Shown here: positions 1 to 7,641 of the stretch, piece by piece
Layout: each line of letters starts with the position of its first letter
Position numbering within the stretch: position 1 is the first letter of the stretch
From: JAVBSX01 sp051660685
GTDB lineage: Bacteria; Planctomycetota; Planctomycetia; Pirellulales; Thermoguttaceae
Assembly (NCBI GenBank): GCA_051660685.1
Contig: JBOFQB010000082.1
Coordinates: forward strand, 1 to 20,108
Direction: 5' to 3'
Length of the DNA: 20,108 bases
Translations under genes and position numbers: made by a program
The notes under the pieces: model-generated
The model's database searches: none
The model's input: only the letters and a program-made list of their open reading frames with translations
What the model was told of the DNA's origin: nothing

Positions 1-109
1 TTGGTCGCAAAATAAGCGGTTGGTGAAACTTAATCGTCGAATCATCCAACAAAACCTCCCAAATCTCAAACGGAGCTAGAATGTCCGCGCTCTGTACTGT
101 CATACTCAT
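1..109 (-). CDS. Unidentified gene, 5' end only (runs off left edge)
   Basis: An open frame on the minus strand begins with ATG at 109-107 (a second in-frame ATG lies at 103-101) and stays open to the window edge, giving 36 residues that start MSMTVQSADILAPFEIWEVL. A purine-rich GGAGAAGGGAG lies just upstream of the start with good spacing, which is why I prefer this start although the frame is open further upstream. The gene would follow the Bax-inhibitor gene by 82 bases on the same strand and may share its transcript. The fragment is too short to assign to a family, so no function is given. Confidence 0.45.
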   Translation of the reverse strand, partial: MSMTVQSADILAPFEIWEVLLDDSTIKFHQPLILRP

Positions 110-191
110 CAAAAAAGTCTCCCTTCTCCATTGTTCGTCGCTTGGAATCGGCTCATCCTCCCGAATATAAATCAGTGACGGATCATCAAAA

Positions 192-926
192 CTATTCTCT
201 TCGGGAGAGGAACAGCATGAGGATGTAGTAGAAGAGAAGGGCAACGGACGCAAAAAGGGCGAGCGCAGCAGCCGCATGTTGCGTCGTCCGGTATTGATGC
301 ATAATACTCGAGGTGTTGTACAGAATATAAGCACCTGCGAACGCAATCATGGCGTAAGTGAAAATCGGTCCGAGCGAGAATTGAAAAATAATGGCAACAA
401 CGATCAACCCGATTGCGGCAAGGCCGAAAAAGCCGAGAAAAGGACCCAAAAAGGAAAAGTCTTTTCGGGTAAAAAAGACAACGGCGGTCAACATCGCGGT
501 AATCCCTCCTGTTGCAATTCCCGCCGAAACGATCAAGTTAGGGTCTTGCAGATAGGCGATATACATGAGGGGAAAGAAGATAACGGCTTCAGCGAGGACA
601 TAGAGGGCGAGACCGGCGTATTGAACGGACGGTTTAACGGCGTTAAGTGCCCAGGAATTGGCGATATAGCTGATAAAGACGAAGAGACCAATGACGACTA
701 ACCAAGAGAAGCGACTGCCGATCATCATTTTGAGCAGTTCTTCTTTGCCGGGAATGTTAAAGAGGAGACATTCGATTGCGGCGAAACCGAGGATTGCGGC
801 TGCAAGGTCGAGGTACGTTTTCATAATGAACGCACTTCGCGCGCCAGCTTGGGCATACGCAGCGAACGGGTCTGAATAGGCGAGATAATCTTCGCGTGAT
901 GAACGGGATGAATCCTGGTAATTCAT
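192..926 (-). CDS. Bax inhibitor-1 / YccA family integral membrane protein
   Basis: A protein of 244 residues that is mostly membrane. Seven hydrophobic segments can be seen, at about residues 32-57, 73-93, 102-126, 131-153, 158-182, 185-205 and 217-241, after a polar N-terminus of about 30 residues. The seven-segment layout and the sixth-segment end YNTSSIMHQY fit the BI-1 (TMBIM/YccA) family, whose members are pH- or calcium-sensitive leak channels or modulators of membrane proteases; the exact role here is unknown. The start at 926 is chosen because AAGGAG (complement of 934-939) precedes it by 7 bases. The frame extends to 974, but that extension runs through a dispersed repeat and is probably untranslated. 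It lies 57 bases behind the nucleotide-sugar dehydrogenase and probably shares its transcript. Confidence 0.85.
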   Translation of the reverse strand: MNYQDSSRSSREDYLAYSDPFAAYAQAGARSAFIMKTYLDLAAAILGFAAIECLLFNIPGKEELLKMMIGSRFSWLVVIGLFVFISYIANSWALNAVKPSVQYAGLALYVLAEAVIFFPLMYIAYLQDPNLIVSAGIATGGITAMLTAVVFFTRKDFSFLGPFLGFFGLAAIGLIVVAIIFQFSLGPIFTYAMIAFAGAYILYNTSSIMHQYRTTQHAAAALALFASVALLFYYILMLFLSRRE

Positions 927-957
927 TGTTCGGCTCCTTAGAAAAAAGTTTTGATCT

Positions 958-977
958 GTTGTATCGCGGTTCAACGG
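958..977 (-). repeat. Degenerate copy of the stop-proximal palindromic repeat
   Basis: This stretch keeps the part GTTGTATCGCGG followed by TTCAACGG of the repeat found intact at 2371-2392 and 9937-9958, but the other palindrome arm is lost (ATCT replaces the matching arm). It begins a few bases after the stop codon of the upstream dehydrogenase gene (984-986) and has the same orientation relative to that gene as the intact copies have to theirs. Without the second arm it cannot form the full hairpin. Confidence 0.6.
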
Positions 978-983
978 ACGGTT

Positions 984-2303
984 TTACGCTTTGACGATTT
1001 TTTCGCGGTTCTTTTGCACCTGCGCAGTTGCATTACGAGTGTCAATCACCAATTTCGCGTGCTCAACTATTTTTGCGTAATCATACGCCGAATGATCCGT
1101 CGCAATCAGAACACAATCTTGTCCCGCAAGAAAAGATTCCGTCAATTCCTGACTCTCCATGTCAGGATGATCCCAATGTCGCATCTTCGGCAAAACCGGA
1201 ATATGCGGATCGTTGTAAGTGACAATCGCCCCCTTTTTCCGCAATCGGTCCATTAACTCAAAAGAAGGACTCTCTCGCGGATCATCCACGTCCTTCTTGT
1301 ATGCTGCTCCCAGAACACAGATTTTGCTCCCTTTGAGCGATTTGCAATGATCGTTCAGTGCATCTGCGATCTTTCGGACAACATAAAGCGGCATCGACGT
1401 GTTGATTTCCCCCGCCAATTCAATAAATCGGGTCGTTAAACCCGCTTTTCGCGCACACCAACTCAAATAGAACGGGTCAATCGGAATACAATGTCCGCCC
1501 AAACCGGGACCGGGATAAAAGGGATGAAAACCAAACGGCTTCGTTTTCGCCGCTTCAATCACCTCCCAAACGTCTATGCCAAGTCGTTCAAACACCACTT
1601 TCAGCTCGTTCACCATTGCAATGTTGACACAACGGTAAGTGTTTTCAAGGATTTTGGCTGCTTCTGCGACTTCGCAGGAAGAAACCTGAACAACTTTAAC
1701 GATTGCGTGAGCGTAAAGGGCAGATGCCAGTTTTCCACTTTCTTGGTCAAAACCGCCAACAACTTTGGGAATCCGTTCGGCAGAAAAATCAGGATTGCCC
1801 GGGTCTTCCCGTTCAGGACTAAACGCAAGGAAATAGTCTTTTCCAACAACCAGTCCACTTTTTTCAAGAATCGGGAGAACAACATCTCGGGTTGTTCCGG
1901 GATAAGTGGTACTTTCGAGGACAACCAATTGACCGGGACGAAGTTGTTGGGCAATCGTCTCACACGTTGATTCGACGAAGAAGAGGTCGGGGTCCCGACT
2001 GTCACTTAAAGGGGTCGGAACGGCAATCAGGATCGCGTCCGCTTCCTTCAGCCGTGTTGGATCGGTTGTCGGCTCAAACGTCCCGTTCCCAACACATGTT
2101 TTAATCCAATCAGAGGGAATATGGGCAATGTAACTCTGCCCTTGATTCAAAGCGTCTACTTTTTTCTGATCGACATCATAACCGATTGTCTTAAAACCAG
2201 CTTGAATAAACGCTCTGATGAGGGGGAGACCGACATAACCCAGACCAATGACGCCAACTTTTGCTGTTTTGTCCGCAATCAACGTTGCCAGTTTTTTCTT
2301 CAT
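984..2303 (-). CDS. Nucleotide-sugar dehydrogenase, UDP-GlcNAc/UDP-ManNAc 6-dehydrogenase type (WbpA/WecC-like)
   Basis: A 439-residue cytoplasmic enzyme. The N-terminal Rossmann fold shows GLGYVGLP at residues 20-27. The middle carries the family motifs LESTTYPGTT (129-138) and FSPERE (161-166). The catalytic loop GPGLGGHCIPIDPFYLSW (265-282) has Cys272 as the expected thiohemiacetal nucleophile. A C-terminal NAD/UDP-binding domain follows (GAAYKKDVDDPRESP). Enzymes of this family oxidise the C6 hydroxyl of a UDP-sugar to a carboxylate with two NAD+. The motifs and length resemble the UDP-N-acetyl-hexosamine branch (WbpA/WecC) more than UDP-glucose dehydrogenase, but the substrate is inferred. 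It would supply uronic acids for surface polysaccharide; no glycosyltransferases are adjacent. It lies 88 bases after clpC, with a hairpin repeat between. The Shine-Dalgarno sequence is weak. Confidence 0.92.
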   Translation of the reverse strand: MKKKLATLIADKTAKVGVIGLGYVGLPLIRAFIQAGFKTIGYDVDQKKVDALNQGQSYIAHIPSDWIKTCVGNGTFEPTTDPTRLKEADAILIAVPTPLSDSRDPDLFFVESTCETIAQQLRPGQLVVLESTTYPGTTRDVVLPILEKSGLVVGKDYFLAFSPEREDPGNPDFSAERIPKVVGGFDQESGKLASALYAHAIVKVVQVSSCEVAEAAKILENTYRCVNIAMVNELKVVFERLGIDVWEVIEAAKTKPFGFHPFYPGPGLGGHCIPIDPFYLSWCARKAGLTTRFIELAGEINTSMPLYVVRKIADALNDHCKSLKGSKICVLGAAYKKDVDDPRESPSFELMDRLRKKGAIVTYNDPHIPVLPKMRHWDHPDMESQELTESFLAGQDCVLIATDHSAYDYAKIVEHAKLVIDTRNATAQVQKNREKIVKA

Positions 2304-2361
2304 CGTCTTATCCCATGTTGATAAAGGTTAGTATTCCGCTTAGCGCGTAATGAGGAACTCG

Positions 2362-2392
2362 CGGAAAAACGCGCGATACGTTGTATCGCGGC
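2362..2392 (-). terminator. Palindromic repeat copy acting as probable clpC terminator
   Basis: Read on the minus strand, the clpC stop codon region runs into GCCGCGATAC-AAC-GTATCGCGC and then GTTTTTCC. The core CGCGATAC/GTATCGCG is a perfect 8-bp inverted repeat with a 3-base loop (2372-2390), followed by five Ts, so it looks like an intrinsic terminator. The same 22 bases occur exactly, in reverse complement, at 9937-9958, so this is also a dispersed repeat. It touches the first base of the clpC stop codon (2392-2394). Confidence 0.6.
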
Positions 2393-5031
2393 TAAACGGG
2401 GGAGACCTCTTTTTCCAAATCCGAGTCCGACGCCGTACTGTCCCCCTCATTCTCTTCACTCTGTTCGCTCTCTTCCTTTTGTTCGGACGAAGAGTCATTT
2501 TTCGCCGCAAAAGGCTGCAAGGTTTGTGCAACTTCTTCGGGGAGTTCGGAGACCATTATACCATGAAAAACCAATTGTTTCTTCCCCCCAACATCTTTCA
2601 TTTCGATGTTGACGACCTCTTTTCCCTCGAACTCTCCTTTGAGCAATTCTTCGGAGAGCGGGTCTTCAATGCAGGATTCAATCGCCCGGCGTAAAGGTCG
2701 CGCCCCATAATCCAGATTGCTCCCCCGTTTGACCAACCATTTTTTCGCTTCGTCGGTCAATAACATGTGTAACCGCTTCTCTTCAAGTCGTTGACGGACT
2801 TTTTTGAGTTCCAGTTCAACAACCAATCCCATATCTGCATCTGTTAAATGCCGGAAAACAATAATGTCGTCACAACGGTTCAGAAACTCAGGACGGAAAA
2901 ATTTCTCGATCTGCTCCTTGACACGATCTTTCATACCATCATACGAAGCGTCCGCCGACTGTTTCTGAAAACCAAACGCCGACTCATTTTTAATCGCTTC
3001 TGCGCCCGCATTTGTTGTCATTATCACAATCGTGTTGCGAAAGTCAACATTCCGACCAAAACTGTCCGTCAACCGACCTTCTTCCATAACCTGAAGAAGC
3101 ATGTTGAAAATGTCAGGATGTGCTTTTTCGATTTCATCCAAAAGAACAACAGAATAGGGACGTCGGCGAATTTTTTCGGTCAACTGTCCTCCTTCTTCAT
3201 ATCCGACGAATCCAGGAGGTGCTCCGACGAGACGACTGAGGTTGTGCTTTTCCATGTATTCGCTCATGTCAATCTGGACTAGGGCATCTTCATCACCGAA
3301 CATGAATTCCGCTAATGCTTTTGCAAGGAGCGTTTTACCAACCCCGGTCGGTCCCGCAAAAATAAACGATCCGGTTGGTCGTTTGGGGTCTTTCAGACCA
3401 CTTCGGGATCGACGGACTGCTTTTGAGATTGCGACGATTGCTTCATTTTGGCTAATGACGCGACCATGCAGTTCTTCCTCCATCTTCATCAGACGTTTCG
3501 TGTCCTCAACCGTCATTCGTGTGAGCGGAATACCGGTCATTTTCGAGACGACTTCACTAATGACATGTTCGTCTACAACCGCTCCACTATGTTTGGCCCT
3601 TTCCCGCCAATTCTTCTGAATGTCCGACTTTTTCTTTCGCAGTTTGTCCGTCTTATCTCGAAGTGTTGCTGCAACCTCAAAGTTCTGACCCGCAACCGCA
3701 ACCTCCTTAACCTTGTCCAATTCCGCCAACTGATCCTCGATCTCCTGCAAATCAACTGGGCGCGTCATCGTTTTCAAATGAACTCTTGCGCCCGCTTCAT
3801 CAATCACGTCAATCGCTTTATCCGGCAAACAACGTCCTGTGATATAACGGTTGGACAGTTCGACTGCCGCAGAAATCGCTTCATCCTTGATTTGCACATG
3901 ATGATGCTTTTCATAACGGTCCCGTAATCCCTTGAGAATTTCAATCGTCTCAGCAGGACTGGGCGGTTCAACAATAACCGGTTGAAAACGCCGTTCAAGA
4001 GCACTGTCCTTTTCAACATATTTTCTGTATTCATCCAGAGTTGTTGCTCCAATACACTGAAGTTCTCCCCGGGACAGGGACGGTTTCAGAACATTGGCCG
4101 CATCCATTGCCCCTTCTGCCCCTCCTGCGCCAACTAAAGTATGCAATTCGTCGATAAAGAGGATGATGTTGCGGAATCGGCGCACTTCCGTCATTAACGC
4201 TTTAATACGTTCTTCAAACTGACCTCGATACTTGGTTCCTGCAACCATCATTGCCAAGTCAACGACAACGATTCGTCGATCAAGGAGCGATTCTGGGACA
4301 TCTCCGTCGACAACCCGTTGAGCAAAACCCTCAACAATTGCCGTTTTGCCGACCCCCGCTTCTCCGAGCAACACCGGATTGTTTTTCGTCCGACGACTCA
4401 AAATCTGCATTGTCCGCTCGATTTCATCTTCCCGACCAATAACCGGGTCGAGCTTCTTTTGTCGCGCCAGTTCCGTCAAATCACGACCGAAACTGTCAAG
4501 AGCCGGCGTTTTCGTCCGCCCCTGTCGTTGCGATTCCCCCTCATGTCCTCCATGTGTAACCCCAACCAGTTCCAGACTCTCAACCTCTCCGTCATGTCCA
4601 AGCAGGTTCAGAACCTCACGTCGAACCTCTTCCAGTTTTAAGCCCAGATTCATCAATACCTGTGCTGCAACCCCTTCCTGCTCTCGAAGAAGCCCCAGAA
4701 GAAGATGTTCCGTCCCAACATAATTATGATTGAGACTCCGCGCTTCTTCCATAGAAAACTCGATCACCTTTTTCGCCCGGGGTGTTTGCGGCAATCGCCC
4801 CATTGTGACCAAATCAGGCCCGCTCCGAACCAATTTCTCGACTTCAAGACGAATTTTTCTCAGGTCAATGTCGAGATTTTTCAAAACATTCGCCGCAACA
4901 CCACTCCCTTCCTTAATCAGGCCCAGAAGAATGTGTTCCGTCCCAATATATTCGTGATTGAAGCGTTGCGCTTCTTGATTGGCCAATTGCATCACCTTCC
5001 TTGCCCGGTCGGTAAATCGCTCGTAAGGCAT
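2392..5031 (-). CDS. clpC: ATP-dependent Clp protease ATP-binding subunit ClpC
   Basis: An AAA+ unfoldase of 879 residues that feeds substrates to the ClpP peptidase. Two Clp-N repeats are visible at about 3-65 and 78-145 (both contain VGTEH/IGTEH-type helices). The first ATPase domain has Walker A GEAGVGKT (223-230) and Walker B ILFIDELH (290-297). The middle domain carries a UVR-like coiled coil (about 430-480), which marks ClpC rather than ClpA or ClpB. The second ATPase domain has GPTGVGKT (560-567) and VVLLDEIE (628-635). Phe-Gly-Phe at 686-688 sits where the ClpP-docking loop is expected. The tail (about 845-879) is acidic and Ser/Glu-rich. No clpP, mcsA/mcsB or ctsR lies nearby, so adaptor and regulator must be elsewhere or absent. 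The start at 5031 begins MPYERFTDRARK, typical of the family, with a weak GGG ribosome site. Confidence 0.97.
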   Translation of the reverse strand: MPYERFTDRARKVMQLANQEAQRFNHEYIGTEHILLGLIKEGSGVAANVLKNLDIDLRKIRLEVEKLVRSGPDLVTMGRLPQTPRAKKVIEFSMEEARSLNHNYVGTEHLLLGLLREQEGVAAQVLMNLGLKLEEVRREVLNLLGHDGEVESLELVGVTHGGHEGESQRQGRTKTPALDSFGRDLTELARQKKLDPVIGREDEIERTMQILSRRTKNNPVLLGEAGVGKTAIVEGFAQRVVDGDVPESLLDRRIVVVDLAMMVAGTKYRGQFEERIKALMTEVRRFRNIILFIDELHTLVGAGGAEGAMDAANVLKPSLSRGELQCIGATTLDEYRKYVEKDSALERRFQPVIVEPPSPAETIEILKGLRDRYEKHHHVQIKDEAISAAVELSNRYITGRCLPDKAIDVIDEAGARVHLKTMTRPVDLQEIEDQLAELDKVKEVAVAGQNFEVAATLRDKTDKLRKKKSDIQKNWRERAKHSGAVVDEHVISEVVSKMTGIPLTRMTVEDTKRLMKMEEELHGRVISQNEAIVAISKAVRRSRSGLKDPKRPTGSFIFAGPTGVGKTLLAKALAEFMFGDEDALVQIDMSEYMEKHNLSRLVGAPPGFVGYEEGGQLTEKIRRRPYSVVLLDEIEKAHPDIFNMLLQVMEEGRLTDSFGRNVDFRNTIVIMTTNAGAEAIKNESAFGFQKQSADASYDGMKDRVKEQIEKFFRPEFLNRCDDIIVFRHLTDADMGLVVELELKKVRQRLEEKRLHMLLTDEAKKWLVKRGSNLDYGARPLRRAIESCIEDPLSEELLKGEFEGKEVVNIEMKDVGGKKQLVFHGIMVSELPEEVAQTLQPFAAKNDSSSEQKEESEQSEENEGDSTASDSDLEKEVSPV

Positions 5032-5069
5032 TTGGTTTTCCCTTAATTATGGATAAATAGACAAATAAA

Positions 5070-5100
5070 GGACTCTCAGCACATCTATGTGGACTCTCAG
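5070..5100 (-). promoter_or_regulatory. Two direct copies of GGACTCTCAG, 21 bases apart, in the clpC leader
   Basis: GGACTCTCAG occurs at 5070-5079 and again at 5091-5100, a 21-base period (two helical turns), in the 5' untranslated region of clpC. GGACTCT occurs a third time at 5212-5218, upstream of the proposed promoter. Spaced direct repeats like this can be operator half-sites. No match to CIRCE (TTAGCACTC with its inverted partner) was seen. Function is inferred only. Confidence 0.35.
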
Positions 5101-5161
5101 TACCAAGAGGTGTCCGTGTAATACGGAGAAAGTTGCGCCGCGTTCGGGAGACTTTCATCCA

Positions 5162-5190
5162 CTTATACTGAATTTTACTCAAGAGTGCAA
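5162..5190 (-). promoter_or_regulatory. Candidate sigma-70 promoter for clpC
   Basis: On the minus strand, TTGCAC (5190-5185) and TATAAG (5167-5162) are separated by 17 bases. The -10 matches five of six consensus bases; the -35 matches only TTG. A transcript would start near 5155 and carry a leader of about 125 bases, within which the GGACTCTCAG repeats lie. Confidence 0.4.
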
Positions 5191-5246
5191 AAACGGCAAG
5201 GGTCTCGAACAGGACTCTTTACAAATGAACTCCTCTGACTTTGGTC

Positions 5247-5275
5247 ATTGCGTCCAACCCCAACATCGGTTACAA
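5247..5275 (+). promoter_or_regulatory. Candidate sigma-70 promoter for parA
   Basis: TTGCGT (5247-5252) and TACAAT (5270-5275) are 17 bases apart. The predicted start point near 5282 leaves a leader of about 45 bases before the parA ATG. It lies back-to-back with the clpC promoter in the same 295-base divergent gap (5032-5326), which holds no convincing gene. Confidence 0.4.
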
Positions 5276-5326
5276 TCCGTTCGGTCCTACCAAATCACCT
5301 AAACTCCCTCATCCCATACACTCTCT

Positions 5327-6154
5327 ATGCGATCTATTGCCGTTATGAATCAAAAAGGTGGTGTCGGCAAAACAACCACTTCGGTCAATCTCAGCGCGGC
5401 ACTTGCCGAATCAGGAGCTCGTGTCTGCCTGATTGACCTTGATCCACAAGCTCATGCAACGCTCCATTTCGGAATCGAACCGCAAGTTGAGTTCAAATCC
5501 ATTTACGATGTCCTCATTGATGATGTCGAACTCAGTGAAGTCAAAAAAGAGGTCGCCGAAAATCTCTGGTTGGTTCCCTCTCACCTTGACCTTGCGTCTG
5601 CTGAACTCGAATTGGCCGGAGTTGTCGGACGTGAAGTGATTTTACGCGACAAATTGAATGTTGATTCGCAGGAGTTGGATTACATCATTATTGATTGTCC
5701 TCCTTCACTTGGCATTTTAACAATCAATGCGTTAACGGCGGTTGAAGAGGTTTTTATTCCGCTCCAACCTCATTTTCTCGCTTTACATGGTTTGAGCAAA
5801 TTACTCCGAACAATCGAATTGGTTGCAAAACGGCTCAACAACCGATTGGAGTTAAGCGGGGTCATTCTCTGCATGTTTGAGGGGCAAACGCGACTTGCAG
5901 CCGAAGTTGCCCAAGATGTGGGTGCTTTTTTTCAGCAAAAGAGTGATCGGCAGACACCCTGGTCCCGGGCAAAAATGTTTCAGACGAAAATACGACGTAA
6001 CATTCGATTAGCAGAAGCGCCGAGTTTTGGCAAACCGATTTTCCAATACGATCCGACCTCAAACGGTTCCGAAGATTACCGACAATTGGCCCGAGAAGTT
6101 TTGGAGATGACTCATCCCGGACAAGAACGGTCCTCGTATCAGGACCAAGAATAG
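5327..6154 (+). CDS. parA: ParA/Soj-family partitioning ATPase (no parB beside it)
   Basis: A 275-residue P-loop ATPase of the ParA/MinD class. The deviant Walker A box KGGVGKTT is at residues 10-17, with both signature lysines; the A' motif LIDLDPQAHAT follows, with Asp39. Walker B YIIIDCPP (119-126) and the C-terminal segment RLAEAPSFGKPI, typical of Soj/ParA, are also present. Such proteins bind DNA non-specifically in the ATP form and move or segregate chromosomes, plasmids or protein cargo. The N-terminus lacks the DNA-binding helix-turn-helix of plasmid P1-type ParA, so it is the short chromosomal type. There is no parB or parS-like gene on either side: clpC is divergent and a DUF1207 gene is convergent. 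Its partner is therefore unknown and the symbol is by family only. No Shine-Dalgarno sequence precedes the ATG. Confidence 0.9.
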   Translation: MRSIAVMNQKGGVGKTTTSVNLSAALAESGARVCLIDLDPQAHATLHFGIEPQVEFKSIYDVLIDDVELSEVKKEVAENLWLVPSHLDLASAELELAGVVGREVILRDKLNVDSQELDYIIIDCPPSLGILTINALTAVEEVFIPLQPHFLALHGLSKLLRTIELVAKRLNNRLELSGVILCMFEGQTRLAAEVAQDVGAFFQQKSDRQTPWSRAKMFQTKIRRNIRLAEAPSFGKPIFQYDPTSNGSEDYRQLAREVLEMTHPGQERSSYQDQE

Positions 6155-6193
6155 GGACAAACAGGCAAGATCGCCGGGAATCACACGAAATCT

Positions 6194-7294
6194 TCAAAAG
6201 TCATACCAAAGACCGAAACCGATTCGGTTTTCCGTTTTTTTGAGAAACTGATACTGCTCGCTCTTACCTGTAAAGTAGTACAGACCGATCCGAAAAAGGT
6301 GATTGGATTCCCCGCGAAATTGCCAACCTGTCTGAAGACTGAGATTTCCGCCGAAATCATTCTCTTGTCGCAAATAGGCGTTGACTGCAAAAAAGGGGGC
6401 CCCTTGCCAACCTGTCGTCCGAATCAACGTGTTGGACAACTGTTCGGCATGACGTCGGGATACAGGACTGTATTCAAACCCGAATTGAAACTCAAGTGGT
6501 TCTGTTGTGACATCATATTCAAGCGCATAACCGATTTCGGCGTAAAGCCGAATGTCAGAATGGGGTCGAAATGCGATTCCTCCAACCAGAGATTCACGGT
6601 AATAGTTGATCCGGTCAGAAAAAGGGACATGATTGTTAATCATGTATTCATCTCCCAAGTGCGAGCTAACATGGTAATAACCGAATTTGAACTGCCAAAA
6701 TGAGGTTCCAAAAGTGATTGGAAAACCAAATCGGAAGTCGTCAGCAACCATATCACGTTCGTGCATTAGGTCCATACGTCCTGAAACGGCTCCTTCAAGG
6801 TCAACCTGAAACCCGGTTGGAAGAATGGATTCCCGGGAACCATAACGAATCAATCCGGCCCGACCTCCTAAAGTAAAGTCCCACAACCAATTTTTTCCGT
6901 CATCTTGCGTAAAGGATGTGCTAATTCGCGGTTCTTTCGGTCCCGCCAAATAAGAAGGGTAAATCAGCCCGTTCGGTAATAGTTGCCAATTATTTCTTTG
7001 TTGTGCCAAATACTGTTGATCCAAATGACCGGACGAATTGGTTGGCGCGACGGAAATCGGTTGAAAAAATGGGGGCGAATAAGAAAGGGGAGGTGTCGGC
7101 GAGGAGTTGTGACAATACTCCTCATAAAAATCATTGACCCGTTCATCATCTTCATAGATCATCGAAGAGGTCAAACTGTCATCCTTGCCAAATACTCCCA
7201 CAATCGAATGTAACAGAGTAAGGGAAAGGATCAGGAGTGAAAAAAAACGCCTGAAGTTTTTGCGGAGTCGGTCGGTTTTGCAGCAAGCGGTCAT
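6194..7294 (-). CDS. DUF1207 family outer-membrane/secreted protein
   Basis: About 366 residues from the ATG at 7294 (a TTG at 7303 would add three). A basic start followed by a hydrophobic stretch (about residues 10-35, ending VGVFGK) looks like a signal peptide. A Pro/Ser-rich linker (about 63-90) leads to the core LLPNGLIYPSYLAGPKEPRI (105-124), the hallmark I associate with DUF1207 proteins. Alternating aromatic strands follow, ending LWYDF; a terminal aromatic residue is typical of outer-membrane beta-barrels. The function of this family is not established. The gene converges on parA with only 39 bases between, and has its own promoter candidate upstream. Confidence 0.8.
   Translation of the reverse strand: MTACCKTDRLRKNFRRFFSLLILSLTLLHSIVGVFGKDDSLTSSMIYEDDERVNDFYEEYCHNSSPTPPLSYSPPFFQPISVAPTNSSGHLDQQYLAQQRNNWQLLPNGLIYPSYLAGPKEPRISTSFTQDDGKNWLWDFTLGGRAGLIRYGSRESILPTGFQVDLEGAVSGRMDLMHERDMVADDFRFGFPITFGTSFWQFKFGYYHVSSHLGDEYMINNHVPFSDRINYYRESLVGGIAFRPHSDIRLYAEIGYALEYDVTTEPLEFQFGFEYSPVSRRHAEQLSNTLIRTTGWQGAPFFAVNAYLRQENDFGGNLSLQTGWQFRGESNHLFRIGLYYFTGKSEQYQFLKKTENRIGFGLWYDF
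6216..6241 (+). terminator. Possible intrinsic terminator for parA, inside the 3' end of the DUF1207 gene
   Basis: AAACCGA (6216-6222) and TCGGTTT (6224-6230) are inverted repeats. They are followed after TCCG by a run of seven Ts (6235-6241). The very short spacer means the real hairpin would have fewer pairs. It lies about 60 bases past the parA stop, overlapping the convergent gene. Confidence 0.3.
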
Positions 7295-7331
7295 GTTGTT
7301 CAATCATAACAGGGAGTATTTCGACGGGAGT

Positions 7332-7360
7332 AGCATAGGAATTTAACCGGTTCAGGTCAA
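7332..7360 (-). promoter_or_regulatory. Candidate sigma-70 promoter for the DUF1207 gene
   Basis: On the minus strand, TTGACC (7360-7355; five of six) and TATGCT (7337-7332; four of six) are 17 bases apart. Transcription would start near 7325, about 30 bases before the ATG at 7294. Confidence 0.5.
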
Positions 7361-7581
7361 GTGCAGTTTTTTGCAGGACACTTCAAGCAGTCCGCCAACA
7401 AGTTTTGCGAAAAGGAGTCATTTTCATTTTTGAACTCCGAAAATCACGAAAACCTCACAAAATACCTTTTTTCGTGTCTTTCGTATGTTTTATGGTCAAC
7501 AAATCCGTCCGACCCGGCTCGGTTCAAATCACAAAACCAAACTTGTTATACCCCAAACTGGTACAAAATGGACATTTTGTC

Positions 7582-7641
7582 GGAACGCAGGCATCTTGCC
7601 TGCATCAAGAAAAAAATGTGCGGGCAGGATGCCCGCGTTCC
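7582..7641. repeat. 60-bp inverted-repeat element made of two GCRGGCATCYTGCCYGC palindromes
   Basis: The element is bounded by GGAACGC (7582-7588) and GCGTTCC (7635-7641), a perfect terminal inverted repeat. Inside are two 17-base palindromes, GCAGGCATCTTGCCTGC (7587-7603) and GCGGGCAGGATGCCCGC (7620-7636). Each has 7-bp arms and a 3-base loop, and they are joined by an A-rich spacer. A third member, GCGGGCATCTTGCCCGC, lies at 18585-18601. From memory, such palindromes are widely dispersed in planctomycete and related genomes and yield spurious peptides of the AGILPAS/AGRMPAF type, which this locus also gives. It looks like a REP/MITE-like element. Confidence 0.75.

Noticed and set aside
276..701. 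Open frame opposite the Bax-inhibitor gene
   Set aside because: It is antisense to a convincing seven-segment membrane protein, and its Lys/Asn/Gly-rich composition is that expected from the complement of hydrophobic codons.
927..974. N-terminal extension of the Bax-inhibitor gene to 974
   Set aside because: The added residues are translated from the dispersed repeat at 958-977, while a strong AAGGAG precedes the ATG at 926.
5170..5195. CIRCE or LexA-type operator around ACTCAAGAGT
   Set aside because: The short palindrome ACTC-AA-GAGT does not match the CIRCE half-site or a LexA box; four-base arms are expected by chance.
5087..5302. 71-codon open frame in the clpC-parA gap
   Set aside because: It crosses both promoter candidates, has no ribosome site and no protein-like pattern.
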